Shown: piece by piece, positions 18,591 through 26,847 of the stretch
How the letters are laid out: each line of letters begins with the position of its first letter
How positions within the stretch are numbered: position 1 is the first letter of the stretch
DNA from: JAHEZL01 sp964406465
GTDB lineage: Bacteria; Bacteroidota; Bacteroidia; Flavobacteriales_C; GCA-002722245
DNA length: 64,000 nt
Reading direction: 5' to 3'
Assembly: GCA_964406465.1 (NCBI GenBank)
Contig: CAYORT010000016.1
Location: 1-64,000 of the forward strand
Program-made: the position numbers and the translations under genes
The notes under the pieces: model-generated
Databases searched by the model: none
The model's input: the letters and a program-made list of their open reading frames with translations, nothing else
What the model was told of the DNA's origin: nothing

Positions 18591-19109
18591 ATGACAAATG
18601 ATTATTTAGAAGTATTAAATACTCAGAAAATTGAGGAGGTGACGAAAGCGTTCCAGCAAACAAATGCTTCGAAGTTAAAAGTGGCATTAATAGATGATGA
18701 TGAAATGTGTTTGCGAGTGGCAAAACACAAACTTGATACACTTTACAAAAATGTTCTTGAAATTACATCATACAAGACGTACGACGAATTTGAGAAAAGT
18801 GCAGAAAATGCAGATGTTGTTGTACTAGATTATATGTACGATCAGCAATTAACACAAACGAATGGATTGTCTCTTTTAGTAAAAACTAAAATGATGAAAC
18901 CTAGTCCGGTAGTGTATATGCTAACCGGTCATCGACACATGCATATCGCAGTTCAAGCTATGAAAAGTGGAGCTTCAGATTTCATTGTAAAGGGTGAAGG
19001 ATGCTACGATAGATTGGCAGAAAATGTGTATCAACTTTTGAAGAAAAAATCTACAGCACAACGACGAGAATCTCTACTAAGTCTTTTCTCTAAAAGAATG
19101 GGATTTTAG
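18591..19109 (+). CDS. Stand-alone response regulator (REC domain)
   Basis: 172 residues. After a ~28-residue leader there is one receiver domain with the acidic pocket LIDDDE (35-37), phospho-acceptor Asp80 in VVVLDYMYD, the switch Thr in YMLTGH, and the conserved Lys in FIVKGE. No DNA-binding or enzymatic output domain follows, only a short basic tail. It lies 46 bp upstream of the hybrid kinase on the same strand and is the obvious candidate partner in its phosphorelay. Confidence 0.9.
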   Translation: MTNDYLEVLNTQKIEEVTKAFQQTNASKLKVALIDDDEMCLRVAKHKLDTLYKNVLEITSYKTYDEFEKSAENADVVVLDYMYDQQLTQTNGLSLLVKTKMMKPSPVVYMLTGHRHMHIAVQAMKSGASDFIVKGEGCYDRLAENVYQLLKKKSTAQRRESLLSLFSKRMGF

Positions 19110-19155
19110 TTGAATAATTATTATCTTTTGCTCCTTATCTGTTTTACCGGGGCAA

Positions 19156-21441
19156 ATGAACACTCTTACCAGATTATTATACATAGAAGTTAATGAAGAA
19201 GACGCTAAGAATTTCCGCAGAGAAATAGAAAAGTCTACTTTAAGTATTGCTCTTACTATAGTTTCTACGCTAGATGAATTATTTAAAGAGGTAGAGAAAA
19301 ATAAGTTTGATATAATTTTTTCCGATTATCATTTACCTCTTGAGACCGGATTACAATTTTTAAAAAATCTTAGAACCAGAGAGATAGAAATTCCTGTAGT
19401 TTTTATTACAGATTATGCCGACCCACAAATTGCAGTGGAGATGATGCAATCTGGTGCGAGTGATTTTATTCCAAAGTCACTTTTAAATAGTGATGGTATT
19501 GAGCAGTGCATCAGAAATTCTTTGCGTTATTCAGAATTAGAAAGTAAGAAAAAAAGCGCCGAGCTGCATTTAAAGTCGGCAGAGGATAAACTATCAACGG
19601 TTATTTCATATACGCCAATTATTATTTTTTCTGTCGATAAAAAAGGGGAGATCACTTTGGCGAAAGGAAGTAGTTTCGGATTTAGTGACGAAATAATAGG
19701 GGAGTCAATTTTTGATGTCTTCGAAGGTAAAGATGAATTTACCAATCAAATGAAAATCGCTTTAGCTGGAAATGAAGTCACACAATCAATCAATTTTGGT
19801 AGTTCAGTGTATCAAATTACTTGTACACCTAGGTTTGATGAAAACGGAGAATTGGAAGAAGTGATAGGTATTGCAAACGATATAACCAAAAGAGCGGAAG
19901 CTGAAGACTCGTTGATGAAAGCAAAGATTTTAGCCGAGCAAACCAGTAAAGCCAAGCAAGATTTTATCGCTAATATGAGTCATGAAATTAGAACTCCAAT
20001 GAATGCCATTGTTGGATTTACCGCTTTGTTGCAGGAGACAAAATTGAATGATATACAGCGTGATTATGTAGAGACCATTAAAGTTTCGGGAGAAAACTTG
20101 TTGAACTTAATTAATGATATTCTCGATTTCTCTAAGATTGAAGCCGGCAAGCTATTTATTGAAAAAGAAAGTTTTGTATTAAAGCATGTATTAGAATCGA
20201 TAGAAAGAGTTTTAAAAGGTAAAGCGAATGAAAAGGCGCTCGACTTCTCTATTGAAATTGCTCCAGATGTTCCGCAGTATATTATTGGCGATAGTAATAG
20301 GTTGTATCAGGTTTTGATGAACTTAGTGGGGAATGCCATTAAATTTACTGAAAAAGGATTTGTAAAAATTAAAGTTCAAAAATCGTGGGAGAAAGAAGAT
20401 AGATTTCGTTTGAAATTCTTAGTTATAGATTCAGGAATTGGTATTCCAAAGAGTAAACAAGATTATATTTTTGATAGCTTTAATCAAGTAAGTTCGGGTG
20501 CAACAAGAAAGTACGGAGGTACTGGCTTAGGATTGGCAATTGTTAAGCGATTGGTTGAACTGCAGAAAGGAACAGTGAAGGTTAATAGTGAAGTGGGCGT
20601 TGGATCTACCTTCGAATTCGAAATCAAGTATAAATTAGATTTAAATCATCGAGAGCTTGAAACAATCCAGCAACAAGAAATCGATTTGACATTACTTGAT
20701 GGTAAACATATTTTGTTGGCTGAAGACAACAGAATGAATCAAAAGTTTATTATCAATATTTTTGAAAAAACCAACGCCAAATTATTTGTGGCGTCTGATG
20801 GAGAAGAGGCATTGCAGCTGCTTAAAGAAATGAGCTTTGATATTCTGCTATTGGATATTCAAATGCCGAACAAAGATGGATTTGAAGTCATCAAAGAGTT
20901 GCGAACTTCTTTTCCAAAAGAGAAAAAGAATATTCCGGTAATAGCTATGACAGCACATGCCTTCAAAGAGGAGCGCGATGCATGTATTGCCGCGGGAATG
21001 AACGAACATATTGCAAAGCCAATCAACAAAGATGATTTGTTTGCATTGATTTATAAATTTTTATTTGGAAAAAAAGTGAACAAAATAAGCTCTCCCGAAC
21101 TTTTGGATACCAACTACTTAAAGATGATGTCGGAAGGAAATGATGAATTTGTGCTAGAAATGCTTGGTATATTATACGAGGATACTCCTCCTTTAATGGA
21201 GAATTTAAAAATGGCCATAGAGCAAAAGGATTGGAAAAAAATTACTCAATTGGCTCATAAATACAGATCACCATTAGCATTGCTAGGCATTAAGCCGCTA
21301 GAGGAATCAATGAAAAAAATAGAGTATCAAGCGAAGTTGGAAGATGGGATTGATACTATTTCCTCCGAGTTTAATTTTGCTGCACAGCATACCAATAAGG
21401 TACTACAGGAAGTGAAAGTTAAATTAGATAAAAAAGCGTAA
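19156..21441 (+). CDS. Hybrid sensor histidine kinase, REC-PAS-HisKA-HATPase-REC-Hpt
   Basis: 761 residues without a transmembrane segment. Domains in order: receiver (Asp57 in IIFSDYHLP), PAS about 142-255, HisKA with His276 (ANMSHEIRTPMNA), HATPase_c about 380-495 (N box NLVGNAIKFTE, G1 DSGIGIP, G2 YGGTGLGLAIVKRL), a second receiver (Asp567 in LLLDIQMPNKDG), and an Hpt-like domain with His701 in LAHKYRSPLALLG. It is cytosolic and built for an internal phosphorelay (His276-Asp567-His701), with the N-terminal receiver probably taking input. The signal is unknown. Confidence 0.93.
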   Translation: MNTLTRLLYIEVNEEDAKNFRREIEKSTLSIALTIVSTLDELFKEVEKNKFDIIFSDYHLPLETGLQFLKNLRTREIEIPVVFITDYADPQIAVEMMQSGASDFIPKSLLNSDGIEQCIRNSLRYSELESKKKSAELHLKSAEDKLSTVISYTPIIIFSVDKKGEITLAKGSSFGFSDEIIGESIFDVFEGKDEFTNQMKIALAGNEVTQSINFGSSVYQITCTPRFDENGELEEVIGIANDITKRAEAEDSLMKAKILAEQTSKAKQDFIANMSHEIRTPMNAIVGFTALLQETKLNDIQRDYVETIKVSGENLLNLINDILDFSKIEAGKLFIEKESFVLKHVLESIERVLKGKANEKALDFSIEIAPDVPQYIIGDSNRLYQVLMNLVGNAIKFTEKGFVKIKVQKSWEKEDRFRLKFLVIDSGIGIPKSKQDYIFDSFNQVSSGATRKYGGTGLGLAIVKRLVELQKGTVKVNSEVGVGSTFEFEIKYKLDLNHRELETIQQQEIDLTLLDGKHILLAEDNRMNQKFIINIFEKTNAKLFVASDGEEALQLLKEMSFDILLLDIQMPNKDGFEVIKELRTSFPKEKKNIPVIAMTAHAFKEERDACIAAGMNEHIAKPINKDDLFALIYKFLFGKKVNKISSPELLDTNYLKMMSEGNDEFVLEMLGILYEDTPPLMENLKMAIEQKDWKKITQLAHKYRSPLALLGIKPLEESMKKIEYQAKLEDGIDTISSEFNFAAQHTNKVLQEVKVKLDKKA

Positions 21442-21511
21442 TCTTCTTTTTTGATTCGTTCACCGATAAAAAAAGCACCTTTAAAGAATAGTTTTGGTTC
21501 GAATGTAAATA

Positions 21512-21545
21512 TTTGAGCGCAGTATTCTTTTACTTAATACATTTG
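21512..21545 (+). promoter_or_regulatory. Candidate promoter for a small RNA
   Basis: TTTG (21512-21515), a 22-nt spacer, then TACATTTG (21538-21545), an exact TAnnTTTG -7 box. No + strand protein gene follows before the terminator at 21616, so a transcript starting near 21551 would be about 100 nt. Confidence 0.45.
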
Positions 21546-21550
21546 CGCAC

Positions 21551-21652
21551 AGATTAAAGGTATTACTTGTGTAATTTTAATCGCACAAGTAGTTTTTTCA
21601 TAGTTGTTTTGGGGTGCCTCGAAAGTTTACTTTCGGGGCTTTTTTTATTTTT
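21551..21652 (+). ncRNA. Candidate small structured RNA
   Basis: Between the hybrid kinase and a convergent secreted-protein gene, a promoter-like sequence is followed by an 8-bp perfect hairpin (TACTTGTG 21564-21571 with CACAAGTA 21584-21591, 12-nt loop) and then a strong intrinsic terminator with a T7 tract. No ORF of useful length is present. The hairpin-plus-terminator layout with its own promoter is what a trans-acting sRNA would look like. Its 3' end overlaps the last codons of the convergent gene. No Rfam family is recognised; this is inference from structure only. Confidence 0.45.
21616..21652 (+). terminator. Intrinsic terminator, + strand
   Basis: GCCTCGAAAGT pairs with ACTTTCGGGGC (one U-G wobble), followed by T7 and further T-rich bases on the + strand. 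It lies 175 bp after the kinase stop, so it probably ends the candidate sRNA or a long kinase 3' UTR. On the minus strand there is no T tract. Confidence 0.8.
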
Positions 21653-22064
21653 TATTGCTAGGAATAGGCTCTTCTATAAAGCCAAAATTAAGTTCGGTAG
21701 ATGTGCCGTCATTTTTGTTGCTCGCTTTTAAAAATAAGCTGTCGCCTTTTACAGCGCCTGCGAATTTCATTTTACCAGTTTTGCCAAAAACGCTGCAAGT
21801 GACATAGCATTTACCAAACGAGTAATCTCCTTTAAGGACCAATTTCGAGTTTTTTAGATTAAGATATTTCATCACTTCTTCTGGTTTCTCTATTGAAGTA
21901 GTATGCAAAACAGTGCCATCTTTGTAGAATTTAAGATAAGCTGAAGTTACAGAGTCAATTGGTGAGTGATAAATACCTTCTAGTTGAATTTGACATTTCG
22001 ATGGTGATGGGCTAAGGCCTAAAAACAAGATAGAAGCTAGGCAAAAGGTTAAAAATATTTTCAT
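21645..22064 (-). CDS. Secreted hypothetical protein (139 aa)
   Basis: An N-terminal hydrophobic signal peptide (residues 1-24, ending SPSKCQ) precedes a compact, probably beta-rich domain (LEGIYHSPIDSVTSAYLKFYKDGTVL pattern) like small lipocalin- or DUF-type secreted proteins. The cysteine at 24 follows K rather than G/A/S, so it may be a normal signal peptidase I substrate. No family is recognised. It is a single gene whose 3' end lies over the terminator of the + strand sRNA candidate. Confidence 0.7.
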   Translation of the reverse strand: MKIFLTFCLASILFLGLSPSPSKCQIQLEGIYHSPIDSVTSAYLKFYKDGTVLHTTSIEKPEEVMKYLNLKNSKLVLKGDYSFGKCYVTCSVFGKTGKMKFAGAVKGDSLFLKASNKNDGTSTELNFGFIEEPIPSNKK

Positions 22065-22112
22065 ATTGAATTTATTAAGCTAAAGATATAACGATTCTTC
22101 TAATCAATTGGT

Positions 22113-22120
22113 TATTTTTG
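22113..22120 (+). promoter_or_regulatory. Candidate -7 box upstream of ispH
   Basis: TATTTTTG fits TAnnTTTG and sits 18 bp before the ispH ATG. No convincing -33 TTTG was found at the usual distance, so support is weak. Confidence 0.25.
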
Positions 22121-22138
22121 TATTCACAATAAATATAG

Positions 22139-23377
22139 ATGAAAAAATTTGAAGTTCCCGAGTTTTATAGGAGTCCGGTAATCTCTCGTATCAAGCAATT
22201 GCGAAAAGATAGCGATCCACGTAAGAAAGACTATACACCAACTGTATTAGATTTTGGAGTAGTGAAATTTTATATAGCTAGGCATTTCGGATTTTGTTAT
22301 GGTGTTGAAAATGCAATTGAGATTGCCTACAAAGCGATAAGTGAAAACGAAGGTAAACGCATTTTCCTTCTATCCGAAATGATACACAATCCGGAAGTGA
22401 ATAAGGATTTGGTATCGCGCGGAGTTAGGTTTTTAATGGATACTGCCGGAAATCAATTGGTTGATTGGGATACCTTACATTCAGATGATGTTGTTGTGAT
22501 TCCTGCATTTGGCACTACCATTGAAATTGAAGATAAATTAAAATCATTATCTATCGACCCATATAAGTACAACACAACTTGTCCGTTTGTTGAAAGAGTT
22601 TGGAAAATGTCGAAAAAGCTAGGCGATGAAAATTACACGATTTTAATTCATGGAAAACATAATCATGAGGAAACTAGGGCAACTTTTTCTCATGCTGTAA
22701 AGTACGGACATGCATTGATATTAAGAGATATGGAAGAGGCTAAAACTTTAGCCGACATTATTTCTGGTAAAGTTGAAAAGTCTAATTTTTACTCCATTTT
22801 TAAAGGTAAATATTCAGAAGGATTTGATGTAGAAAAGGATTTAAAAAGGATTGGCGTAGTTAATCAAACCACGATGCTTGCCACTGAAACAAAAGAAATT
22901 GCTGCATTTTTGAAGGGGGTGATGGAAAATGTTTTTGAGGTAAAAGATTTTAAAGAAGTGTTTGCAGATACAAGAGATTCTTTGTGTTATGCTACGAATG
23001 ACAACCAAAGTGCAACAATAGCTTTGTTGGATCAGCCAGTAGATATTGCTTTGGTTGTAGGTGGATACAATAGTTCAAATACTTCACATTTGGCAGAGCT
23101 GTGCGAAACCAAATTTCCAACGTTTTATATTTCTTCTGAAAAGGAAATATTAAGTAAAAATGAAATCCAGCATTTTCATTATCATTCGCATGAAATGAGA
23201 AAAACCACTGGTTTTCTTCCTCAAAAAGATGTTGTGAATATCATCTTAACTTCGGGGGCCTCATGTCCCGATTCTACCGTTGATAATGTTCTTCAAAAGT
23301 TATTGTCTTATTTTCCAGAAGCAACTCCTATTGATGATATCATGAGAAAATTTGAAGCAAGTATAACTCCGAATTAA
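22139..23377 (+). CDS. ispH: 4-hydroxy-3-methylbut-2-enyl diphosphate reductase (long form)
   Basis: 412 residues. It reduces HMBPP to IPP and DMAPP at an Fe-S cluster, the last step of the MEP isoprenoid pathway. The three cluster cysteines are visible: Cys53 (RHFGFCYGVENA), Cys148 (NTTCPFVERVWK) and Cys376 (SGASCPDSTVDN). It is about 100 residues longer than the E. coli enzyme, with an N-terminal extension of about 40 residues and internal insertions, resembling the cyanobacterial/plant-type long IspH. It lies 7 bp before pyrD, probably one transcript. Confidence 0.94.
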   Translation: MKKFEVPEFYRSPVISRIKQLRKDSDPRKKDYTPTVLDFGVVKFYIARHFGFCYGVENAIEIAYKAISENEGKRIFLLSEMIHNPEVNKDLVSRGVRFLMDTAGNQLVDWDTLHSDDVVVIPAFGTTIEIEDKLKSLSIDPYKYNTTCPFVERVWKMSKKLGDENYTILIHGKHNHEETRATFSHAVKYGHALILRDMEEAKTLADIISGKVEKSNFYSIFKGKYSEGFDVEKDLKRIGVVNQTTMLATETKEIAAFLKGVMENVFEVKDFKEVFADTRDSLCYATNDNQSATIALLDQPVDIALVVGGYNSSNTSHLAELCETKFPTFYISSEKEILSKNEIQHFHYHSHEMRKTTGFLPQKDVVNIILTSGASCPDSTVDNVLQKLLSYFPEATPIDDIMRKFEASITPN

Positions 23378-23384
23378 TTTCAAA

Positions 23385-24419
23385 ATGTACAAATCAATTA
23401 TTAAACCCATTCTTTTTCGTTTTCAACCCGAAAATGCGCACAATATCGTTTTCTCTTCGGTAAAAACTTTATTTAAAATTCCATTTGTAAAACCTTTGGT
23501 TAGGGCAGCTTTTTGCGTTGAAGATAAAAGATTGGAGCGCACTGTTTTTGGTATTAAATTTCCTAATCCGGTGGGATTAGCAGCTGGTTTCGATAAAGAT
23601 GCAAAGCTTTACAAGGAACTGGCTTGCTTCGGATTTGGCTTTGTGGAAATTGGTACTTTAACTCCGGTTGGACAGCCAGGAAATCCGCAACCGCGCTCTT
23701 TTCGTTTGCCTAAAGATGAGGCTTTGATTAATCGTATGGGATTTAACAACGAAGGGGTAGAGGCCGCCGTTGAGCGATTGAAAAAACGAGATAAAAATTT
23801 AATTATTGGTGGAAATATTGGTAAAAATAAAATAACACCTAACGAAGAGGCGGTTAAAGATTATGAGAAGTGTTTTACCGCTTTGTATCCATATGTTGAT
23901 TACTTTGTTGTAAATGTTAGTTCGCCCAATACGCCAGGTTTGAGAGAACTGCAAGATAAAGAGCCTTTGATGAAGTTGTTATTTCGAGTTCAAGAAATGA
24001 ATTTGAACACTAAGCAGCCTAAACCTCTTTTGCTAAAAATTGCCCCCGATTTAACAGACTCTCAATTAGATGACATCGTGTCAATCGCTCAAGAAGTTAA
24101 GCTTTCTGGCTTGATTGCTACCAATACAACAATTAGTAGAGAAAATTTAAAGACCGATAAATCTTTTGTAGATACTATAGGTGCAGGTGGCTTGAGTGGC
24201 AAACCTGTTAGAGAAAGATCTACAGAGGTTGTTCGATATTTGAGTAAGAAATTGGGGAAAGATTTTCCGATTATAGCAGTGGGTGGAATTCATTCTGCTG
24301 CCGACGCAAAAGAAAAATTAGATGCAGGTGCAGCACTTGTGCAGGTGTATACCGGATTTATTTACGAGGGATCAAGCCTGATAAAAAGAATCAATAAAGG
24401 CTTGTTACACAGTAATTAA
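23385..24419 (+). CDS. pyrD: Dihydroorotate dehydrogenase (quinone), class 2
   Basis: 344 residues. It oxidises dihydroorotate to orotate in pyrimidine synthesis using FMN and a membrane quinone. The class 2 N-terminal helices (residues 1-40: IIKPILFRFQPENAHNIVF) are followed by the barrel: NPVGLAAGFDKDA, FGFVEIGTLTPVGQPGNP, the catalytic Ser in VVNVSSPNTPGLRELQ, IATNTTISR, GAGGLSGKP and the FMN-binding AVGGIHSAADA. It follows ispH with a 7-bp gap. Confidence 0.95.
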   Translation: MYKSIIKPILFRFQPENAHNIVFSSVKTLFKIPFVKPLVRAAFCVEDKRLERTVFGIKFPNPVGLAAGFDKDAKLYKELACFGFGFVEIGTLTPVGQPGNPQPRSFRLPKDEALINRMGFNNEGVEAAVERLKKRDKNLIIGGNIGKNKITPNEEAVKDYEKCFTALYPYVDYFVVNVSSPNTPGLRELQDKEPLMKLLFRVQEMNLNTKQPKPLLLKIAPDLTDSQLDDIVSIAQEVKLSGLIATNTTISRENLKTDKSFVDTIGAGGLSGKPVRERSTEVVRYLSKKLGKDFPIIAVGGIHSAADAKEKLDAGAALVQVYTGFIYEGSSLIKRINKGLLHSN

Positions 24420-24442
24420 CCATGGTGTCTTAAAAACAAAGT

Positions 24443-24474
24443 TTTGTATTTACCCCCCAAAAAAGCTATGTTTG
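24443..24474 (+). promoter_or_regulatory. Promoter with a homopolymer spacer, upstream of lipoprotein gene
   Basis: TTTG (24443-24446), a 20-nt spacer and TATGTTTG (24467-24474) match the Bacteroidota consensus well. The spacer contains C6 (24453-24458) directly followed by A6 (24459-24464), which could vary in length. It lies about 92 bp before the lipoprotein ATG, giving a long 5' UTR. Confidence 0.5.
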
Positions 24475-24566
24475 TATAAGATTTTTGGAAACACAGCCAA
24501 CCTTTTTATTGTTTGGTCGTCTCTAAATTAGAAAGCAAAATAGTGAGAACAAATTAATTCTATCTT

Positions 24567-25448
24567 ATGAAAGTATTGTTTAAAACCCCAATTTTAGTAG
24601 CACTATCATTCCTTGTGGTAGCTACAACCTCTTGTAAGAAAAGAGATGCTGAAGTTGCAGATGAAGATTTGCCAGAAGCTACTCAAACAGAAAGTTCTGC
24701 AGATAACTCTCAGGCCGATGAAATGCAAACACATGTTTATACTGTAGTGCATACAGAGGTTAGTAACGTGGAAGAACAATCATTTAAGACAGGAGGCTCT
24801 ACTGTACCTGCAGATATATGTGCTTTAATTACCACTAGTTTTGATACTATTACATTAAATTCAGTTCAACACATATATTTAGATTCTTTGATTATTGACT
24901 ATGGTCAGGCTGGCGGTTGTGTATGGGGTGGAAGAACTAGAACAGGAAAAATCATTGTTACTAAAAACAGAAGAATGTCTTATGTTGGTTGTGTAATGAA
25001 TGTTGAGTTAGTGGATTTACATATCGATGGTTACAAAGTAGAAGGCACTGCATCACTTGAAAACAAAGGCTATGCTAACTTAGAACTTACCTTGCACGCT
25101 ACTTTCACTGGCGGTAAAGTAACTTCTCCCGATTTAAGTAAAATCTCTACTTTCGAAACCGATAGAACATTTAAAATTGCTCCAGGTGTAAATAGAATAA
25201 TTACTAATGTTTATGGCACGCAATCGGGTGTTAACCATTTGGGTCAATCATATTCAGCAGTAGTAACTGCAGCGCAATCTTTAATGTTTATCGACGACTG
25301 TAAATATCCTCAAAAAGGAGTTGTTACCATCACATCATCTAATCATCCAACTTTAGAAGTTGATTTTGCTGGAGGTACAGGTCATTGTGATAATTTGGCT
25401 GTTGTTAAGATAAACGGCACGAAATACAAACAGACTTTAGGATTCTAG
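24567..25448 (+). CDS. Hypothetical lipoprotein (293 aa)
   Basis: A lipoprotein signal (VVATTSCKKR, Cys about residue 23) is followed by an acidic low-complexity linker (about 25-55). A ~235-residue domain then shows repeated short beta-strand patterns (GRTRTGKIIVTKNRRM, ANLELTLHATFTGGK, KGVVTITSSNHPTLEVDF). The last part (GVVTI...VDFAGGTGHCDNLAVVKINGTKY) resembles a domain found in many Bacteroidota lipoproteins of unknown function. It is probably exposed on the periplasmic or outer-membrane face and is monocistronic between its own promoter and a terminator. Confidence 0.8.
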   Translation: MKVLFKTPILVALSFLVVATTSCKKRDAEVADEDLPEATQTESSADNSQADEMQTHVYTVVHTEVSNVEEQSFKTGGSTVPADICALITTSFDTITLNSVQHIYLDSLIIDYGQAGGCVWGGRTRTGKIIVTKNRRMSYVGCVMNVELVDLHIDGYKVEGTASLENKGYANLELTLHATFTGGKVTSPDLSKISTFETDRTFKIAPGVNRIITNVYGTQSGVNHLGQSYSAVVTAAQSLMFIDDCKYPQKGVVTITSSNHPTLEVDFAGGTGHCDNLAVVKINGTKYKQTLGF

Positions 25449-25462
25449 AAAACAATACTTAA

Positions 25463-25498
25463 AAAGAAAGGCTTCCAATTTTGGAAGCCTTTCTTTTT
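25463..25498. terminator. Bidirectional terminator
   Basis: A 16-bp stem (AAAGAAAGGCTTCCAA with its complement, 25463-25496) has A and T runs on both sides. It lies between the convergent lipoprotein gene and the Sua5/YciO gene, overlapping the immediate 3' end of the latter. Confidence 0.9.
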
Positions 25499-26121
25499 TA
25501 TATCAAACCAGCAATAGGGCCGATGCCTTCTCTTATTAAAATGGGAGAGCCATCGGTGCAATCAAAAACTGTAGAGGGTTCATTGTTGCCATAGCCGCCA
25601 CTAATTACTATGTCGACTTTCTTCCCGTAGTTCTCAAAAATCAATTCAGGGTCGGTAATGTATTCGGTAATATCATCTTCAATCTTCAATGAGGCGCTCA
25701 TGATAGGATTGCCAAGTTGCTCTGTTATAGCCAAGCAAATATTGTTGTTGGGTACGCGAATACCTATGGTCTTTTTATTGGCTTTAAAGATTTTAGGAAC
25801 CTCGCCACTAGACTCGAGGATATAGGTATAAGGGCCAGGCAATGATTTTTTCATCATTCTAAATACCGAATTGTCTACGTGTTTAGCGTATTTGCTTAGC
25901 TGACTCAAATCGTGGCAAACAAAAGAGAAATTAGCCTTTTCGGGTTTAATGCCTCGTAATTGGCAAATCTTTTCAACGGCATTTTTATTCTGAATATCAC
26001 AACCGAAAGCATACACTGTGTCGGTAGGATAAATGATAATGCCTCCTTTACGGAGGCAATCTATCACTGTTTGAATATGTTTCTGCTGAGGATTCTCAGG
26101 ATGAATGTTCAACAACATCAT
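25498..26121 (-). CDS. Sua5/YciO/YrdC family (threonylcarbamoyl-AMP synthase-like)
   Basis: 207 residues, a single YrdC-like domain: KGGIIIYPTDTVYAFGCD, KICQLRGIKPEKANFSFVC (basic RNA/ATP-binding face), GPYTYILE and the closing PSTVFDCTDGSPILIREG. The length and KRGIKPE-type variant are closer to YciO than to TsaC, so involvement in tRNA t6A synthesis is likely but not certain. Its ATG overlaps the stop of the upstream aldolase gene (ATGA), so translation is coupled. Confidence 0.88.
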   Translation of the reverse strand: MMLLNIHPENPQQKHIQTVIDCLRKGGIIIYPTDTVYAFGCDIQNKNAVEKICQLRGIKPEKANFSFVCHDLSQLSKYAKHVDNSVFRMMKKSLPGPYTYILESSGEVPKIFKANKKTIGIRVPNNNICLAITEQLGNPIMSASLKIEDDITEYITDPELIFENYGKKVDIVISGGYGNNEPSTVFDCTDGSPILIREGIGPIAGLI

Positions 26122-26774
26122 GCATTTACTTTAGCGTGGTCGGCTAAGAATTGTTGAAGTCCAGAATCAGTTAATGGATGTTTCAATAGAGATGTGATAA
26201 CATTAAGCGGACAAGTAACTACATCTGCACCGATTTGAGCGCATTGTAATAAATGTTGCGTGTGTCTAACAGAAGCAGCCAAAATTTCTGTTGGGTAATT
26301 GTAGTTATCAAAAATCAATCTGATTTCCTCAATCAAAGCCAAACCATCTTGTGAAATATCGTCTAATCTTCCAATGAAAGGAGAAACATAAGTTGCTCCG
26401 GCTTTAGCAGCTAATAAAGCTTGACCAGAAGAGAAGATTAAGGTGCAATTTGTTCTAATACCGTTGTCGGAAAAATATTTAATGGCTTTAATACCATCTT
26501 TAATCATAGGAACTTTTACAACGATATTTTTATGAAGTGCAGCCAACTGTTTTCCTTCTTTAATCATGCCTTCATAATCTGTTGATATTACTTCAGCGCT
26601 GATATCACCATCTACTAAATCACAAATCTTTTTATAATGTTCTAAAACTGCTGCATCACCTTTGATACCTTCTTTGGCCATTAAAGATGGGTTTGTTGTA
26701 ACGCCATCCAATACGCCTAAGTCGGCAGCTTCTTTAATTTGTGCAAGATTTGCAGTATCGATAAAAAATTTCAT
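26118..26774 (-). CDS. fsa: Fructose-6-phosphate aldolase / small transaldolase
   Basis: 218 residues from ATG 26774, which gives the family's standard start MKFFIDTANL; the ORF extends 12 codons further but without homology. Motifs: LGVLDGVTTNPSLMAKEG, the Schiff-base Lys in NIVVKVPM, TNCTLIFSSGQALLAAKAGA, SPFIGRLDDIS and ADVVTCPLNVI. It is a short (TalC/FSA) transaldolase-family barrel acting on C6/C7 sugar phosphates. Whether it works as transaldolase or F6P aldolase cannot be told by eye. It is cotranscribed with the Sua5/YciO gene. Confidence 0.88.
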   Translation of the reverse strand: MKFFIDTANLAQIKEAADLGVLDGVTTNPSLMAKEGIKGDAAVLEHYKKICDLVDGDISAEVISTDYEGMIKEGKQLAALHKNIVVKVPMIKDGIKAIKYFSDNGIRTNCTLIFSSGQALLAAKAGATYVSPFIGRLDDISQDGLALIEEIRLIFDNYNYPTEILAASVRHTQHLLQCAQIGADVVTCPLNVITSLLKHPLTDSGLQQFLADHAKVNA

Positions 26775-26817
26775 AAGTGATGAATGTTTAAAGTTTATGA
26801 TTCGTGGCAAATGTAGG

Positions 26818-26847
26818 ATAAAAAAAAGGAGGCAATTTGCCTCCTTT
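26818..26847 (-). terminator. Terminator of the T9SS paralogue gene
   Basis: An 11-bp inverted repeat (AAAGGAGGCAA 26825-26835 with TTGCCTCCTTT 26837-26847) is followed on the minus strand by a T7 run. It ends transcription of the minus-strand gene that stops at 26847. Confidence 0.85.
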
